Counted from the stretch's first letter, positions 16,534-24,444 are shown. The stretch: 64,000 bases of DNA from Weeksella massiliensis (GCA_000751595.1 CCMH01000037.1:1-64000), one strand, 5' to 3'. Notes: generated by a model not told the origin, from the letters alone. Translations and numbers: made by a program.

Positions 16534-16580
16534 AAAAGTATGGCTTCACACAACATGAACTGTGTAAAAAAACAAGTTTT

Positions 16581-17220
16581 TTAAGCAGTTTTTTGTAAAT
16601 AATTATCCTGGTAAAATTCTCTATTTTTTACCACTCCAAATACAATTTTAAGCAGCTTGTTGCACACCGCAATTACGGCTGCTTTTTTGTTCTTTCCTTT
16701 CTCTACTAATCGATCAAATAATGCGCGACAATGGGCGTTGGTTTTCTTCGCATTTAAGGCACACATATACAAGATATGTCGCAGTTGTTTGCCTCCTTGT
16801 TTGCATATTCGGACACGCCCTCGGATGCTACTTCCACTCCGATATTCGGTGGGACTCAGCCCTGCGTAAGATATCAATTGTTTATACGAATTCATGTCTT
16901 TAAAACCTTGCGTGTAGATCAATAATTCGGCGGCAGCACGCTTACCAATTCCTTTTACACTGGATACTAATTCAAGGGTTTCACGATCCCATGCTATCAG
17001 TTTTTCTTGTAATTCTAACTCTAAATTTTGCTTTTCTTCTTGGAGTTTTTTGATGATTTTTTGAAAGCTTTTTTCTATTCTTTTCACATCAAACGGACAT
17101 TTTTTCAAGTTGTGTATTTGGTTACTAAACTTGGTAATCTCTTTGTTTCGTCTTTTTTATCCGCAACAGCTCTTTATGTTTCCTTTTTTCTTAATTTAGT
17201 AAAAATATAAAGCTGTTGCT
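16581..17220 (-). pseudogene. IS110-family transposase remnant
   Basis: An open frame of 175 codons (16581-17108, apparent TTG start) encodes only the C-terminal half of an IS110 transposase: SSVKGIGKRAAAELLIYTQG, then LISYAGLSPTEYRSGSS and KQGGKQLRHILYMCALNAKK. The frame continues upstream without an ATG. After a frameshift near 17140 further coding sequence can be read (KELLRIKKTKQR), fading out by ~17220. The N-terminal DEDD catalytic domain is missing, so it cannot transpose by itself. It sits inside the attC-like site after cassette D and has replaced the left hairpin arm there. Confidence 0.8.
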
Positions 17221-17250
17221 TAAGTTAGTGCTAAGTTCGAAGTTTAGGCT

Positions 17251-17286
17251 TCCAAATCCGCCACTATCGCCAAGCCGAGGACCGTT
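17251..17286 (+). repeat. Right half of the attC-like site between cassettes D and E
   Basis: The stretch CGCCACTATCGCCAAGCC followed by GAGGACCGTT matches the right arms of the other sites. The matching left arm is absent; after the AAC of the D end label (16554) comes ATGAACTGTG and the IS110 remnant. The site is therefore damaged and cassette D may no longer be excisable through it. Confidence 0.6.
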
Positions 17287-17879
17287 AGTGTCAAGGCTAA
17301 CACGACACAACAAACAGACAGTTACTAATGAGTAAAAAGTTGATTTTAATTTATCTCGGGCTTATTTTTTTATCGACTTTACTTTTCGTTGGTACACCTT
17401 TTGAATTTTTAAATGTTACAGCCGACAAAATTGCGACATTTATAATAATAATTTTGTTTTTGTTTCTTTTCATTGTTTTATTCATACAAATTTGGAGACT
17501 TGGAAATAATATATTTAGGTTGATTACATTTGGACTTCTGACTATAATTGCTATTCCTTATTTTTTTATAGGCATTTGGAATTTACTTTTGACTTGGTCT
17601 AACTACCATCCTATGTGGCAAGATCTTTATATTTACACGAATGACAAAAACGAAAAAGTCATTAGTCAATGGAGGGAAACAAGCGGTTCGATATATGATT
17701 ACCGAGACAGAAAAATAATTGCTGATTATGGACAATTCCGAATTTCGTTAAATTGTAATTTAAAAAACTTGGAAGGTGTTTGGACAGAATATAACATTGG
17801 AAAGAAAAAAGAGGAAGTTATAAATTTTGAGAATATTGAGGATTAAAATATTGATGACTAAAAAAGCCCAGCCACTAAC
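17284..17879 (+). mobile_element. Cassette E, partly decayed labels
   Basis: The start label GTTAGTGTCAAGGCT (17284-17298) and end label AGCCCAGCCACTAAC (17865-17879) are complementary at 12 of 15 positions. Position 11 again has A at the start and C at the end; two further mismatches suggest decay. No hairpin arms follow the end label, so the array appears to be truncated here. Confidence 0.55.
17328..17846 (+). CDS. Membrane protein of unknown function
   Basis: The 172-residue protein has three predicted membrane helices in its first 95 residues: ILIYLGLIFLSTLLFVG, FIIIILFLFLFIVLFIQIW and FGLLTIIAIPYFFIGIWNLL. A soluble C-terminal domain of ~75 residues follows, with YIYTNDKNEKVISQWRE and a YDYRDRK segment. 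I do not recognise a family. It is the only gene of cassette E. Confidence 0.65.
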   Translation: MSKKLILIYLGLIFLSTLLFVGTPFEFLNVTADKIATFIIIILFLFLFIVLFIQIWRLGNNIFRLITFGLLTIIAIPYFFIGIWNLLLTWSNYHPMWQDLYIYTNDKNEKVISQWRETSGSIYDYRDRKIIADYGQFRISLNCNLKNLEGVWTEYNIGKKKEEVINFENIED

Positions 17880-17930
17880 ATGAACTAGTGTAAAAAAAGA
17901 CACTATCCTATAAAGTGTGTAAGTTAAAAA

Positions 17931-17966
17931 GTTGGGCTTAGATTTTATAATCTGAGCCTTTTTTCA
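17931..17966 (+). terminator. Hairpin with T-run after cassette E
   Basis: GGGCTTAGATT and AATCTGAGCC form a stem followed by TTTTTT on the plus strand. It would end transcription from cassette E and lies just before the stop codon of the minus-strand gene at 17964, so it may act in both directions. Confidence 0.6.
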
Positions 17967-18221
17967 AAAATAAGCATAAATTGTTGAATTAATATCAATA
18001 ATTTTATTATGGATGGTGTCCATGATTAAACCAATATCATCCATCACCATCTCTTCCTTAGATTTTATAATAAATCGAATTCCTTCATTAGAAATTAGCG
18101 ATTCCTTCATTACAAGAAAAGAAGTCAATTCATTTATTACCTGTTCCAAACTTCCTGTAAAAGTTTGCTTTTCACCATTCTCTAAGATTCTTTTTTCAAT
18201 TTCATCCGTGTTGTCTTTCAT
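17964..18221 (-). CDS. Small acidic protein of unknown function (duplicated locus)
   Basis: This 85-residue protein (start MKDNTDEIEKRILENGEKQT) has no recognisable domain and is predicted mostly helical. Its interest lies in its duplication: the first 27 codons and ~50 nt of upstream DNA recur at 23028-23161, truncated there by an IS3 fragment. That makes it a marker for rearrangement in this zone. Confidence 0.5.
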   Translation of the reverse strand: MKDNTDEIEKRILENGEKQTFTGSLEQVINELTSFLVMKESLISNEGIRFIIKSKEEMVMDDIGLIMDTIHNKIIDINSTIYAYF

Positions 18222-18274
18222 AAAAATTATTTTTTGTCAAACGTAAGGTGAATAGCAGACATACTGTGTCGTTT
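18140..18274 (+). repeat. Direct repeat, left copy (~135 bp)
   Basis: The segment from CCTGTTCCAAACTTCCTG to GTGTCGTTT matches 23028-23161 closely, including the start of the 85-residue gene and its upstream region. The two copies are in the same orientation and flank the GLPGLI/TonB-receptor genes and the decayed toxin and transposase. Confidence 0.8.
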
Positions 18275-18313
18275 GTAGAATAGAGATTTATTCTTTTCTA
18301 TTTTCTATAAAAA

Positions 18314-18356
18314 AAACACTCAAGTTGACATATTTGAATGTCAACTTGAGTTGTTT
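18314..18356. terminator. Strong hairpin, probable terminator
   Basis: ACTCAAGTTGACAT (18318-18331) and ATGTCAACTTGAGT (18338-18351) form a perfect 14-bp stem with a six-base loop. A-rich sequence precedes and TGTTTTG follows. The rest of the 18222-18588 interval shows no gene. A GTTGTACATT at 18422 resembles a cassette start, but no matching end was found. Confidence 0.6.
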
Positions 18357-18514
18357 TGTAATTTGTATTTTCAAAGCTTTAGCTAAAGCGTCCAATTTTG
18401 TAGCATTATTAAATTAGACCCGTTGTACATTTTTTATTACAATTTCGATGAAAAGACACTTTCTTTAATGTTTTTTAAATTAAAAACTTAAATTTTTTGT
18501 TTATATAAGAATTA

Positions 18515-18576
18515 AATATTTAGTTTAGTAATATTAACAATAATATTTAGTTTAGTAATATTAACAATAATATTTA
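18515..18576 (+). repeat. 27-bp tandem repeat upstream of secreted peptide gene
   Basis: The unit AATATTTAGTTTAGTAATAT plus TAACAAT occurs twice perfectly (18515-18541, 18542-18568), followed by an eight-base partial third copy. It ends 12 nt before the ATG at 18589, so copy number would change promoter or leader spacing of that gene. Confidence 0.85.
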
Positions 18577-18588
18577 AACTAATAAAAA

Positions 18589-18834
18589 ATGAAGAAAATT
18601 TTATTTGCAAGTGCTTTTGCACTTATGGGAATATTTGCTATGGCTAATGAAACAGCTTCTACTAAAGAAAATATAGAGAAGAAAGCAGAAACTAATCAAA
18701 GTACTACATCAGTAGATTGTATCAAAGTAAGTTATTCTTGCGGTGCATCAGCAAGTATATGCGATTTCAAAGGGACTACTAAACAATTAGTAAATATGGT
18801 AATGGCACAAGATGATTTAATTTGTGGTGAATAA
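18589..18834 (+). CDS. Small secreted peptide with four cysteines
   Basis: The 81-residue product has a signal peptide (MKKILFASAFALMGIFAMA), a low-complexity Thr/Lys/Glu/Asn linker and a short C-terminal domain with four Cys in the segments VDCIKVSYSCGASASICDF and DLICGE. I do not recognise a family. The Cys pattern suggests disulphides after export. It is encoded 54 nt before a GLPGLI gene and a TonB-dependent receptor on the same strand. Small secreted peptides next to such pairs may be their cargo, but that is inference. Confidence 0.7.
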   Translation: MKKILFASAFALMGIFAMANETASTKENIEKKAETNQSTTSVDCIKVSYSCGASASICDFKGTTKQLVNMVMAQDDLICGE

Positions 18835-18888
18835 ATTTATTAGGTTCTATTTGATAATTAAATAGAACCTAATTTTAATATATATATT

Positions 18889-19656
18889 ATGAAATATAAA
18901 ATATTTTATTTATTTATTTTTATATCAATCTCATTATTTGGTCAAGACAAGTTTTACTTATTTACATATAATTTTCAATATAAAAAAGATAGTATTGACA
19001 ATAAATTATCAAATGATATTATGTTACTCTACTTAAATGAAAGCGAATCATTGTTTATACCTGAAAATCTTTATAAAACTGATTCCATAATAAATTCTGG
19101 TTCTGTTAATCTAAATAATTTTTCAAGTCTTCCTAAATCGTTTTATAAATTTCATATAAAAAGAAATTCTAGTAATATGTTTTATTATGATAAAATTTAT
19201 ACAACAAATGTATTTTATGAAGAAATTGAGTTTCCAAGTTGGAAACTAATGAATGAAACAAAAGAAATTGGTGAATTTACAGCAAAAAAAGCTGAAGCTT
19301 ATTATGGAGGTAGAAATTGGATAGCTTGGTATACAGAGAGTATACCAGTATCAGAAGGACCATATAAATTTTCTGGACTGCCAGGATTAATAATAAGTTT
19401 ATATGATGAGCAAAATAATTTTAAATTTGACTTAATCTCAATCAATAAAAATCGCAAAGTATTTAAAATGAATGATGATGAATATATAAAAGTTAATAAG
19501 AAAGATTTTATAAAAATAAGAAGAGAATTTTTAGAAGACCCTATCTTTTTTATGAATAAAGACGATACTAAAATTGAACTATCGAAAGAAAGTATGGATA
19601 GAATAGTAAATAATGTAAATAAAAACAATAATTTTATAGAAGTTGAAAAAAGGTAA
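18889..19656 (+). CDS. GLPGLI family protein
   Basis: The 255-residue exported protein (signal peptide MKYKIFYLFIFISISLFGQ) carries the diagnostic motif as FSGLPGLIISLYD near residue 163. It is preceded by IAWYTESIPVSEGPYKF, the usual lead-in of this Bacteroidota family. Function is unknown, but members are typically encoded next to a TonB-dependent receptor with a carboxypeptidase-like domain, and that is the case here, 63 nt downstream. The pair is therefore probably one outer-membrane system. Confidence 0.88.
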   Translation: MKYKIFYLFIFISISLFGQDKFYLFTYNFQYKKDSIDNKLSNDIMLLYLNESESLFIPENLYKTDSIINSGSVNLNNFSSLPKSFYKFHIKRNSSNMFYYDKIYTTNVFYEEIEFPSWKLMNETKEIGEFTAKKAEAYYGGRNWIAWYTESIPVSEGPYKFSGLPGLIISLYDEQNNFKFDLISINKNRKVFKMNDDEYIKVNKKDFIKIRREFLEDPIFFMNKDDTKIELSKESMDRIVNNVNKNNNFIEVEKR

Positions 19657-19719
19657 AATTTACTCCTAAAACAGTCTCTTTAAATCAATGACAATGAAAT
19701 ATAATCCATTATAGTAGTT

Positions 19720-22347
19720 TTGAAAACAATATTAACACTACTATTTACCTTTCTCTCACACTTTATTTTTGCACAACTTATCATTTATGGAGTTGTAAAA
19801 AATGAAGAGGGAGAACCTGTTTCTGGTGCCAATGTAATTATATCACCAAATACTTCAGATGAAACGTTGGCATATTTTATAACAAAATCGGACGGTAAAT
19901 ATTCAATAAAAATAGATAATCCATCGCATGAATTATATGAAATAAAAGTTCGTGCGATGAATTATGCATTTATTTCAGATTTGGTAAACGAATCGTCTAA
20001 TAATTTCGATTTTACTTTACAAGAAAAAGCAATTGAGTTGAAAGAAGTAAAACTAAAAGAATCTCCAATCCGAAAAAAAGGCGATACAATTGCGTATGAT
20101 GTTAGTAATTTTAAAGATATCCAAGATCGTTCTATAGCAGATGTGATCAAAAAAATGCCTGGAATAGAAATAGAAGCTTCAGGTCGAATATTATATCAAG
20201 GCGAACCAATCAATAAATATTATATTGAAGGAATGGATTTGTTGGGAGGGAAATATGCTTTAGCAAACGAAAATCTTTCTGCAGATGCTGTAGATAAAGT
20301 TCAAATTTTAGAAAATCATCAACCAATCAAGATTTTAGATAGTTTAGTTTATAGTCCCAAAGCGGCATTAAACATAAAACTGAAAAATAAAATGACTTAT
20401 TCTGGTAAAGCAGAAGTTGGTCTTGGTATATCACCGATGTTATACCATGCTAATATTACACCAATGTTATTTACAAAAAAACAACAAATGATTGGTTCTT
20501 ATCAAGGAAATAATAGTGGAAATGATGTATCACGACAATTAAAAACATTAAGTTTAGAAGATTTGTTAAACGATTCTGAAAAATTTTCGAATGAAAGATG
20601 GTTATCTATTTCAGGAATTCAAACTCCAAATTTTAACTCTGAACGATGGTTGGATAATACTGTGAATATGGGTACGTGGAATCATTTGTTCAAGCTAAAA
20701 AAAGATTTAGATTTACGTCTTAACTTATCTTATCTTAATGATTATCAAAAACGTTTTGGTGAAACAATAATTCAATATTTTCTTCCGACTGGAGATTTGT
20801 TGTTAGATGAAAAAAAACAGAATTATTTGCAAACAGAAAGTCTAAACCTCAAAGCAACTTTGCAACGAAATAGCTCTACAAATTATTTAGAAAACGCATT
20901 AGAGTTTATAGGAAATTGGGATAGCTCAAGTGGAAATCTCACACGAAATTCTTCTCCAATTCAACAAAATTTAAAACAGCCAAATCGTCAATTCTCTAAT
21001 CAATTTAGTACAATTAAGAAAATAGGAAAGCAACTTATTACATTAAAATCGATTATTTCTTATAAAGATTACACAGAAAATTTGAAAGTATCTCCAGGGA
21101 TTTTTACAGATTTTATTCATAAAGGAACCCCTTATCAAGAAGCTTATCAACAGTTAAGCTTTTCTAAATTTTTAACGAATAATTATGCAGAATTTACAAA
21201 GGGAATAAAATCGTTTTCAGTACAATCAAGAATTGGAGTAAAATATATTGATCATTCTATGGAAAGTGATTTATTTACAGATTCAGAACCAACAGCATCA
21301 ATATTTACAAATAATACACGTTGGTCAACTTTTAATCCCTATGTAGAAAATCGATTATCTTATAAAAAAAAAAGACTAAATATGTCTTTCGGAATTCCTT
21401 TCCAATGGTATAATTTGACAAATAAATTAGTTGATTCAAAAAAAACATTCAATCGTTTTTATATAGAGCCTAAATTTAATTTATCGTTAGATTTTTCAAA
21501 ATTTTGGAAAGTTTCGACTTCTCAAAATTTTAGCAACGATTTAGGAAGCTTAACTAATCTACATGATGGTTTTATTTTGTATAATTACAATTCTATTCAA
21601 CAAAAATCAGGAGATTTTAACGAAGTTAAAAAATGGAATTCTTCTCTGCGTTTTGAGTATAAAAATCCAATAAAGGCTCGATTTATTAATTTTGGTTATT
21701 CTTATACTTGGAACGAAAATAATTTGTTGTACAATTATAAATATAACGAAGATGCAAGTACAATATTAGAAGTTATCAATCAAAAAAACCATCAACAAAC
21801 ACACGCTATTAATACTAAAATAAGTCAATATTTTTCTAAAATAAAATCAACTTTTAATCTATCGGGAGGTTATACTTTTACCAAGTACGATCAATTATTA
21901 AATAATAGTTTAATTGAAATTAATAATACTATTTTAACTTCTAACCTCGATGCCTCATTTCGATTATTAAGTTGGATGACGTTAGAATATAAATATGGAA
22001 TTACGAATTATAAAAATAAATTATCTGAAAGTGTAAACTCTCGTTCAATTACTAATCAAATTCATCAAGTTGGTTTACATTTTTTTCCAGCTGATAGACA
22101 TTATATAAAAATGAATATAGACGTTCATGTAAATGATGATACTCGTTTAAATCCAAACTCTACTTTCGGAGATTTGATGTACCGCTACTCATTAAAGAAG
22201 AAAAAAATTGATTTTGAATTAAGTGCGTACAATTTATTTAATGAAAAGTATTTTTCTCAAAATTCTTTTTCTGCAAATTATGAACAACGTTTTACTTATA
22301 AATTACGTCCAACACAAGTTATGTTCACCACACGATTTAATTTTTAG
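19720..22347 (+). CDS. TonB-dependent receptor-like outer-membrane protein, GLPGLI partner
   Basis: The 875-residue protein starts with TTG, giving a signal peptide (MKTILTLLFTFLSHFIFAQ). A carboxypeptidase-regulatory-like domain follows (IYGVVKNEEGEPVSGANVII), then a plug region (DVIKKMPGIEIEASGRILYQ). A C-terminal barrel ends with the aromatic residue of the usual signature (TTRFNF). In this subclass the plug motif lacks a classical TonB box. It is the third gene of the secreted peptide-GLPGLI-receptor run. Substrate is unknown. Confidence 0.82.
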   Translation: MKTILTLLFTFLSHFIFAQLIIYGVVKNEEGEPVSGANVIISPNTSDETLAYFITKSDGKYSIKIDNPSHELYEIKVRAMNYAFISDLVNESSNNFDFTLQEKAIELKEVKLKESPIRKKGDTIAYDVSNFKDIQDRSIADVIKKMPGIEIEASGRILYQGEPINKYYIEGMDLLGGKYALANENLSADAVDKVQILENHQPIKILDSLVYSPKAALNIKLKNKMTYSGKAEVGLGISPMLYHANITPMLFTKKQQMIGSYQGNNSGNDVSRQLKTLSLEDLLNDSEKFSNERWLSISGIQTPNFNSERWLDNTVNMGTWNHLFKLKKDLDLRLNLSYLNDYQKRFGETIIQYFLPTGDLLLDEKKQNYLQTESLNLKATLQRNSSTNYLENALEFIGNWDSSSGNLTRNSSPIQQNLKQPNRQFSNQFSTIKKIGKQLITLKSIISYKDYTENLKVSPGIFTDFIHKGTPYQEAYQQLSFSKFLTNNYAEFTKGIKSFSVQSRIGVKYIDHSMESDLFTDSEPTASIFTNNTRWSTFNPYVENRLSYKKKRLNMSFGIPFQWYNLTNKLVDSKKTFNRFYIEPKFNLSLDFSKFWKVSTSQNFSNDLGSLTNLHDGFILYNYNSIQQKSGDFNEVKKWNSSLRFEYKNPIKARFINFGYSYTWNENNLLYNYKYNEDASTILEVINQKNHQQTHAINTKISQYFSKIKSTFNLSGGYTFTKYDQLLNNSLIEINNTILTSNLDASFRLLSWMTLEYKYGITNYKNKLSESVNSRSITNQIHQVGLHFFPADRHYIKMNIDVHVNDDTRLNPNSTFGDLMYRYSLKKKKIDFELSAYNLFNEKYFSQNSFSANYEQRFTYKLRPTQVMFTTRFNF

Positions 22348-22438
22348 AAGAAAATACTCTACTTATCATAATTGATATTATACACCTAAATATTTTAGGT
22401 TAAATCACTGATATTGTGAGAGTGCCGTTTTGAATAAA

Positions 22439-22700
22439 TTATTTTATATTTTTTAATAATTCTTTTATTTCTTCATCTAAAATAGAGTCTTGATCGCTTT
22501 TATCATAAATAGATAAGTAGATAAACAGTTTCGTTTTCGATTAAGATATGAGTAATGACTCTTGTTTCACCACTTTTACCCTTTCCTTTAGATTTTATAG
22601 CTAAACGTACCTTGTAGCAGTTGTTACCTAGGTTTGTTCCAAGAGCAGGGTTTTGTTCTAATTCCTCAAATAGAGAAGAAAGGTTGTAGACTCCCCATTT
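22439..22700 (-). pseudogene. RelE/ParE-family toxin remnant
   Basis: On the minus strand the frame reads YNLSSLFEELEQNPALGTNL and CYKVRLAIKSKGKGKSGETR, then ETVYLLIYL and a stop. Shifting by one base restores SIYDKSDQDS and ILDEEIKELLKNIK to a stop at 22439-22441. This is the C-terminal two-thirds of a RelE/ParE-like toxin with a frameshift and no N-terminus. No antitoxin gene is adjacent, so it is dead. Confidence 0.7.
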
Positions 22701-22792
22701 TCAGTACGCTTCAAAAGTAGAGCTTTTCTTGATATTTCACTGCAGTTGTTGTCGGATGTGGAAAAGCGGACAGGAAAAGTGCTGGCATTAAC

Positions 22793-23030
22793 CTATGCTT
22801 GCTGCCCATTTTTCCACATCACAGGTGATAGACCACCCAACGAATCATGGGGTCTTTCATAGTTGTAATCTCTTACAAATTCCGCTGTCACGCTCCTTAC
22901 TTCATTCAAGCTTTCAAATATATATGCATACAGGATCTTATTTCTGTAGGTTTGGTTGATGCGTTCGATAAAGGCATTTTGTGTAGGTTTCCCCGGCTAG
23001 ATATAAGCAAAGTTGATCTCGTTTACCCTG
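22793..23030 (-). pseudogene. IS3-family transposase OrfB C-terminal remnant
   Basis: Minus-strand translation gives VNEINFAYI, an in-frame stop where Gln is expected, then [39 protein letters not shown] and a stop at 22793-22795. PGKPxQNAFIERxN and YNxxRPHxSL are hallmarks of the IS3 OrfB integrase core with its late Glu. Only ~75 codons remain. The upstream end joins directly to the duplicated segment starting at 23028. Confidence 0.85.
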
Positions 23031-23161
23031 TTCCAGACTTCCTGTAAAAGTTTTCTTTACACCATTCTCTAAGATTCTTTTTTCAATTTCATCTGTGTTG
23101 TCTTTCATAAAAGATATTTTTTGTCAAAAGTAAAATTTGTATCAGACATGATGTGTCGTTT
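23028..23161 (+). repeat. Direct repeat, right copy, with truncated gene start
   Basis: This segment repeats 18140-18274. On the minus strand it contains the first 27 codons (23106-23108 start) of the 85-residue gene, MKDNTDEIEKRILENGVKKT and a few more, cut off by the IS3 remnant. The interval from here to 23325 holds no other gene. Confidence 0.8.
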
Positions 23162-23325
23162 ACAAGGAGGTTTTCTTTCAGAACTATAGTTATAAATAAA
23201 CCCTTTTCAATATTCTTTTAAGAAGAATGGCATTTCGATAAATCTTTAGTTTTTATTTCTGAATTGATTCAAATTCTAGGCTAAACTTAAAAAAAACTAT
23301 ATATTTAATTGAAAATTCTAAACAA

Positions 23326-23901
23326 TTGACTTCACAACTTAAAAAAAATATTTCTAATTATATCAGTATTACTGATTTTGAGCTTAATCAGTTTTGTAAT
23401 TTATTTACTAAAAAAACAATTAAGAAAAAAGAGTTTATACTACAACAAGGAGAGGTCTGTAGATTCGAGGCTTATATTAATAAAGGTTTATTTAGTGTTT
23501 ATCGTGTAGATGAGAATGGACAGAATAAAGTATTGTATTTTGCTTTGGAGGATTGGTGGATAACAGATATTGATAGTTTTATAAATCAAACAACTTCGCA
23601 TTTGTATATTCAGGCATTAGAAAAAAGTGAAGTGTTATTTATATCTAAAGAAAATAAGGAATATGCTTATGAGAATTTTCCGTTTGTAGAAAAACTATTT
23701 AGAAAGATGACACAGAAAACTCACGTTGCTCTTCAGAATAGAATGATTGAAACATTGAGCAAAACTGCAGATGAAAGATATTTAGATTTTTTATTAAAAT
23801 ACCCTTCATTATCACAAAGATTAACAAATATACAAATCGCAGCATACTTAGGAGTAACTCATGAATTTCTTAGTAGGATAAAAAAGAAAGTTAATACATA
23901 A
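23326..23901 (+). CDS. Crp/Fnr family transcriptional regulator
   Basis: The 191-residue protein has a cyclic-nucleotide-binding-like domain at residues ~25-120 (FILQQGEVCRFEAYINKGLF, then DWWITDIDSFINQT) and a C-terminal winged helix (LTNIQIAAYLGVTHEFLSRI). It belongs to the Bacteroidota Crp/Fnr subgroup, which usually lacks cAMP-binding residues and has no Fe-S cysteines here. The frame opens with a TTG start; no ATG fits the family length. It is followed by a MoaF-like lipoprotein gene that it may control. Confidence 0.85.
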   Translation: MTSQLKKNISNYISITDFELNQFCNLFTKKTIKKKEFILQQGEVCRFEAYINKGLFSVYRVDENGQNKVLYFALEDWWITDIDSFINQTTSHLYIQALEKSEVLFISKENKEYAYENFPFVEKLFRKMTQKTHVALQNRMIETLSKTADERYLDFLLKYPSLSQRLTNIQIAAYLGVTHEFLSRIKKKVNT

Positions 23902-23976
23902 CAAAATATTGATTTTTATCAATAGAAAGGTTTGGAGAGTGCAATAAATTTGTTTTGTAATTAAACATCTTAAGCA

Positions 23977-24426
23977 ATGAAAACATTTATTCTTAGTCTT
24001 TCTCTTATTTCATTTACCATGCTATTTGGATGTGAGAAATCTTCAAATGAAACTAACAATCAAAATCAAAACATTATGTCATTAACAGACTCAACTTCAA
24101 AAAATAATTTAATAGGAAAAAAAGCTCTATTAATTTACCCAGAATTTACAGCAGAAGTTACATATTTATCCGATAAAACTTTACATTGGGAAACAACTAC
24201 TAAAGATGGAAAAAATGCTTCAGGAGATGAAGATATTTTTTATAAACAACTTAACGATTATTTATTTTTTATAAATTGGATTGAGAAAGATGGTTTAACT
24301 ATAAGTCAAGTAATCGATACAAAGTTAGGTAAAGTAACCGCATATGCTTCTTTTTCTGATGAAAATAGTCCAAGAGGAAAAAGAAATAATATGGTGCTGA
24401 ATGGGACTTTCGAATTTATTGACTAA
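23977..24426 (+). CDS. MoaF-like lipoprotein
   Basis: The 149-residue protein has a lipoprotein signal (SFTMLFGCEKS, lipobox Cys19). After a Ser/Asn linker it has a ~95-residue domain, KALLIYPEFTAEVTYLSDKT then LHWETT and YKQLNDYLFFINWIEKDGLT, resembling the lipocalin-like MoaF fold. Such proteins often lie next to Crp-type regulators in Bacteroidota. A ligand is not known. It ends before a hairpin shared with rnz. Confidence 0.65.
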   Translation: MKTFILSLSLISFTMLFGCEKSSNETNNQNQNIMSLTDSTSKNNLIGKKALLIYPEFTAEVTYLSDKTLHWETTTKDGKNASGDEDIFYKQLNDYLFFINWIEKDGLTISQVIDTKLGKVTAYASFSDENSPRGKRNNMVLNGTFEFID

Positions 24427-24444
24427 AGAGTAAAATTAATATTT

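Larger units (their letters stand above)
9549..16554 (+). mobile_element. Cassette D, 7-kb cassette carrying a complete RiPP operon
   Basis: The start label GTTGTGTGAAACCAT (9549-9563) is complementary to the end label ATGGCTTCACACAAC (16540-16554) at 14 of 15 positions, the exception being position 11 (A opposite C). Six genes lie between, all on the plus strand: regulator, outer-membrane barrel, two precursor peptides, radical SAM enzyme and peptidase-ABC transporter. The last gene ends 7 nt before the end label, so the label tightly frames the operon. Confidence 0.7.

Noticed and set aside
1-17879. A classical integron.
   Set aside because: No intI gene or attI site is in the window and the labels do not follow GTTRRRY. 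The term integron-like is used instead.
18422-18436. GTTGTACATT at 18422 as the start of another cassette.
   Set aside because: No matching AATGTACAAC end occurs downstream in the window and no hairpin arm precedes it.
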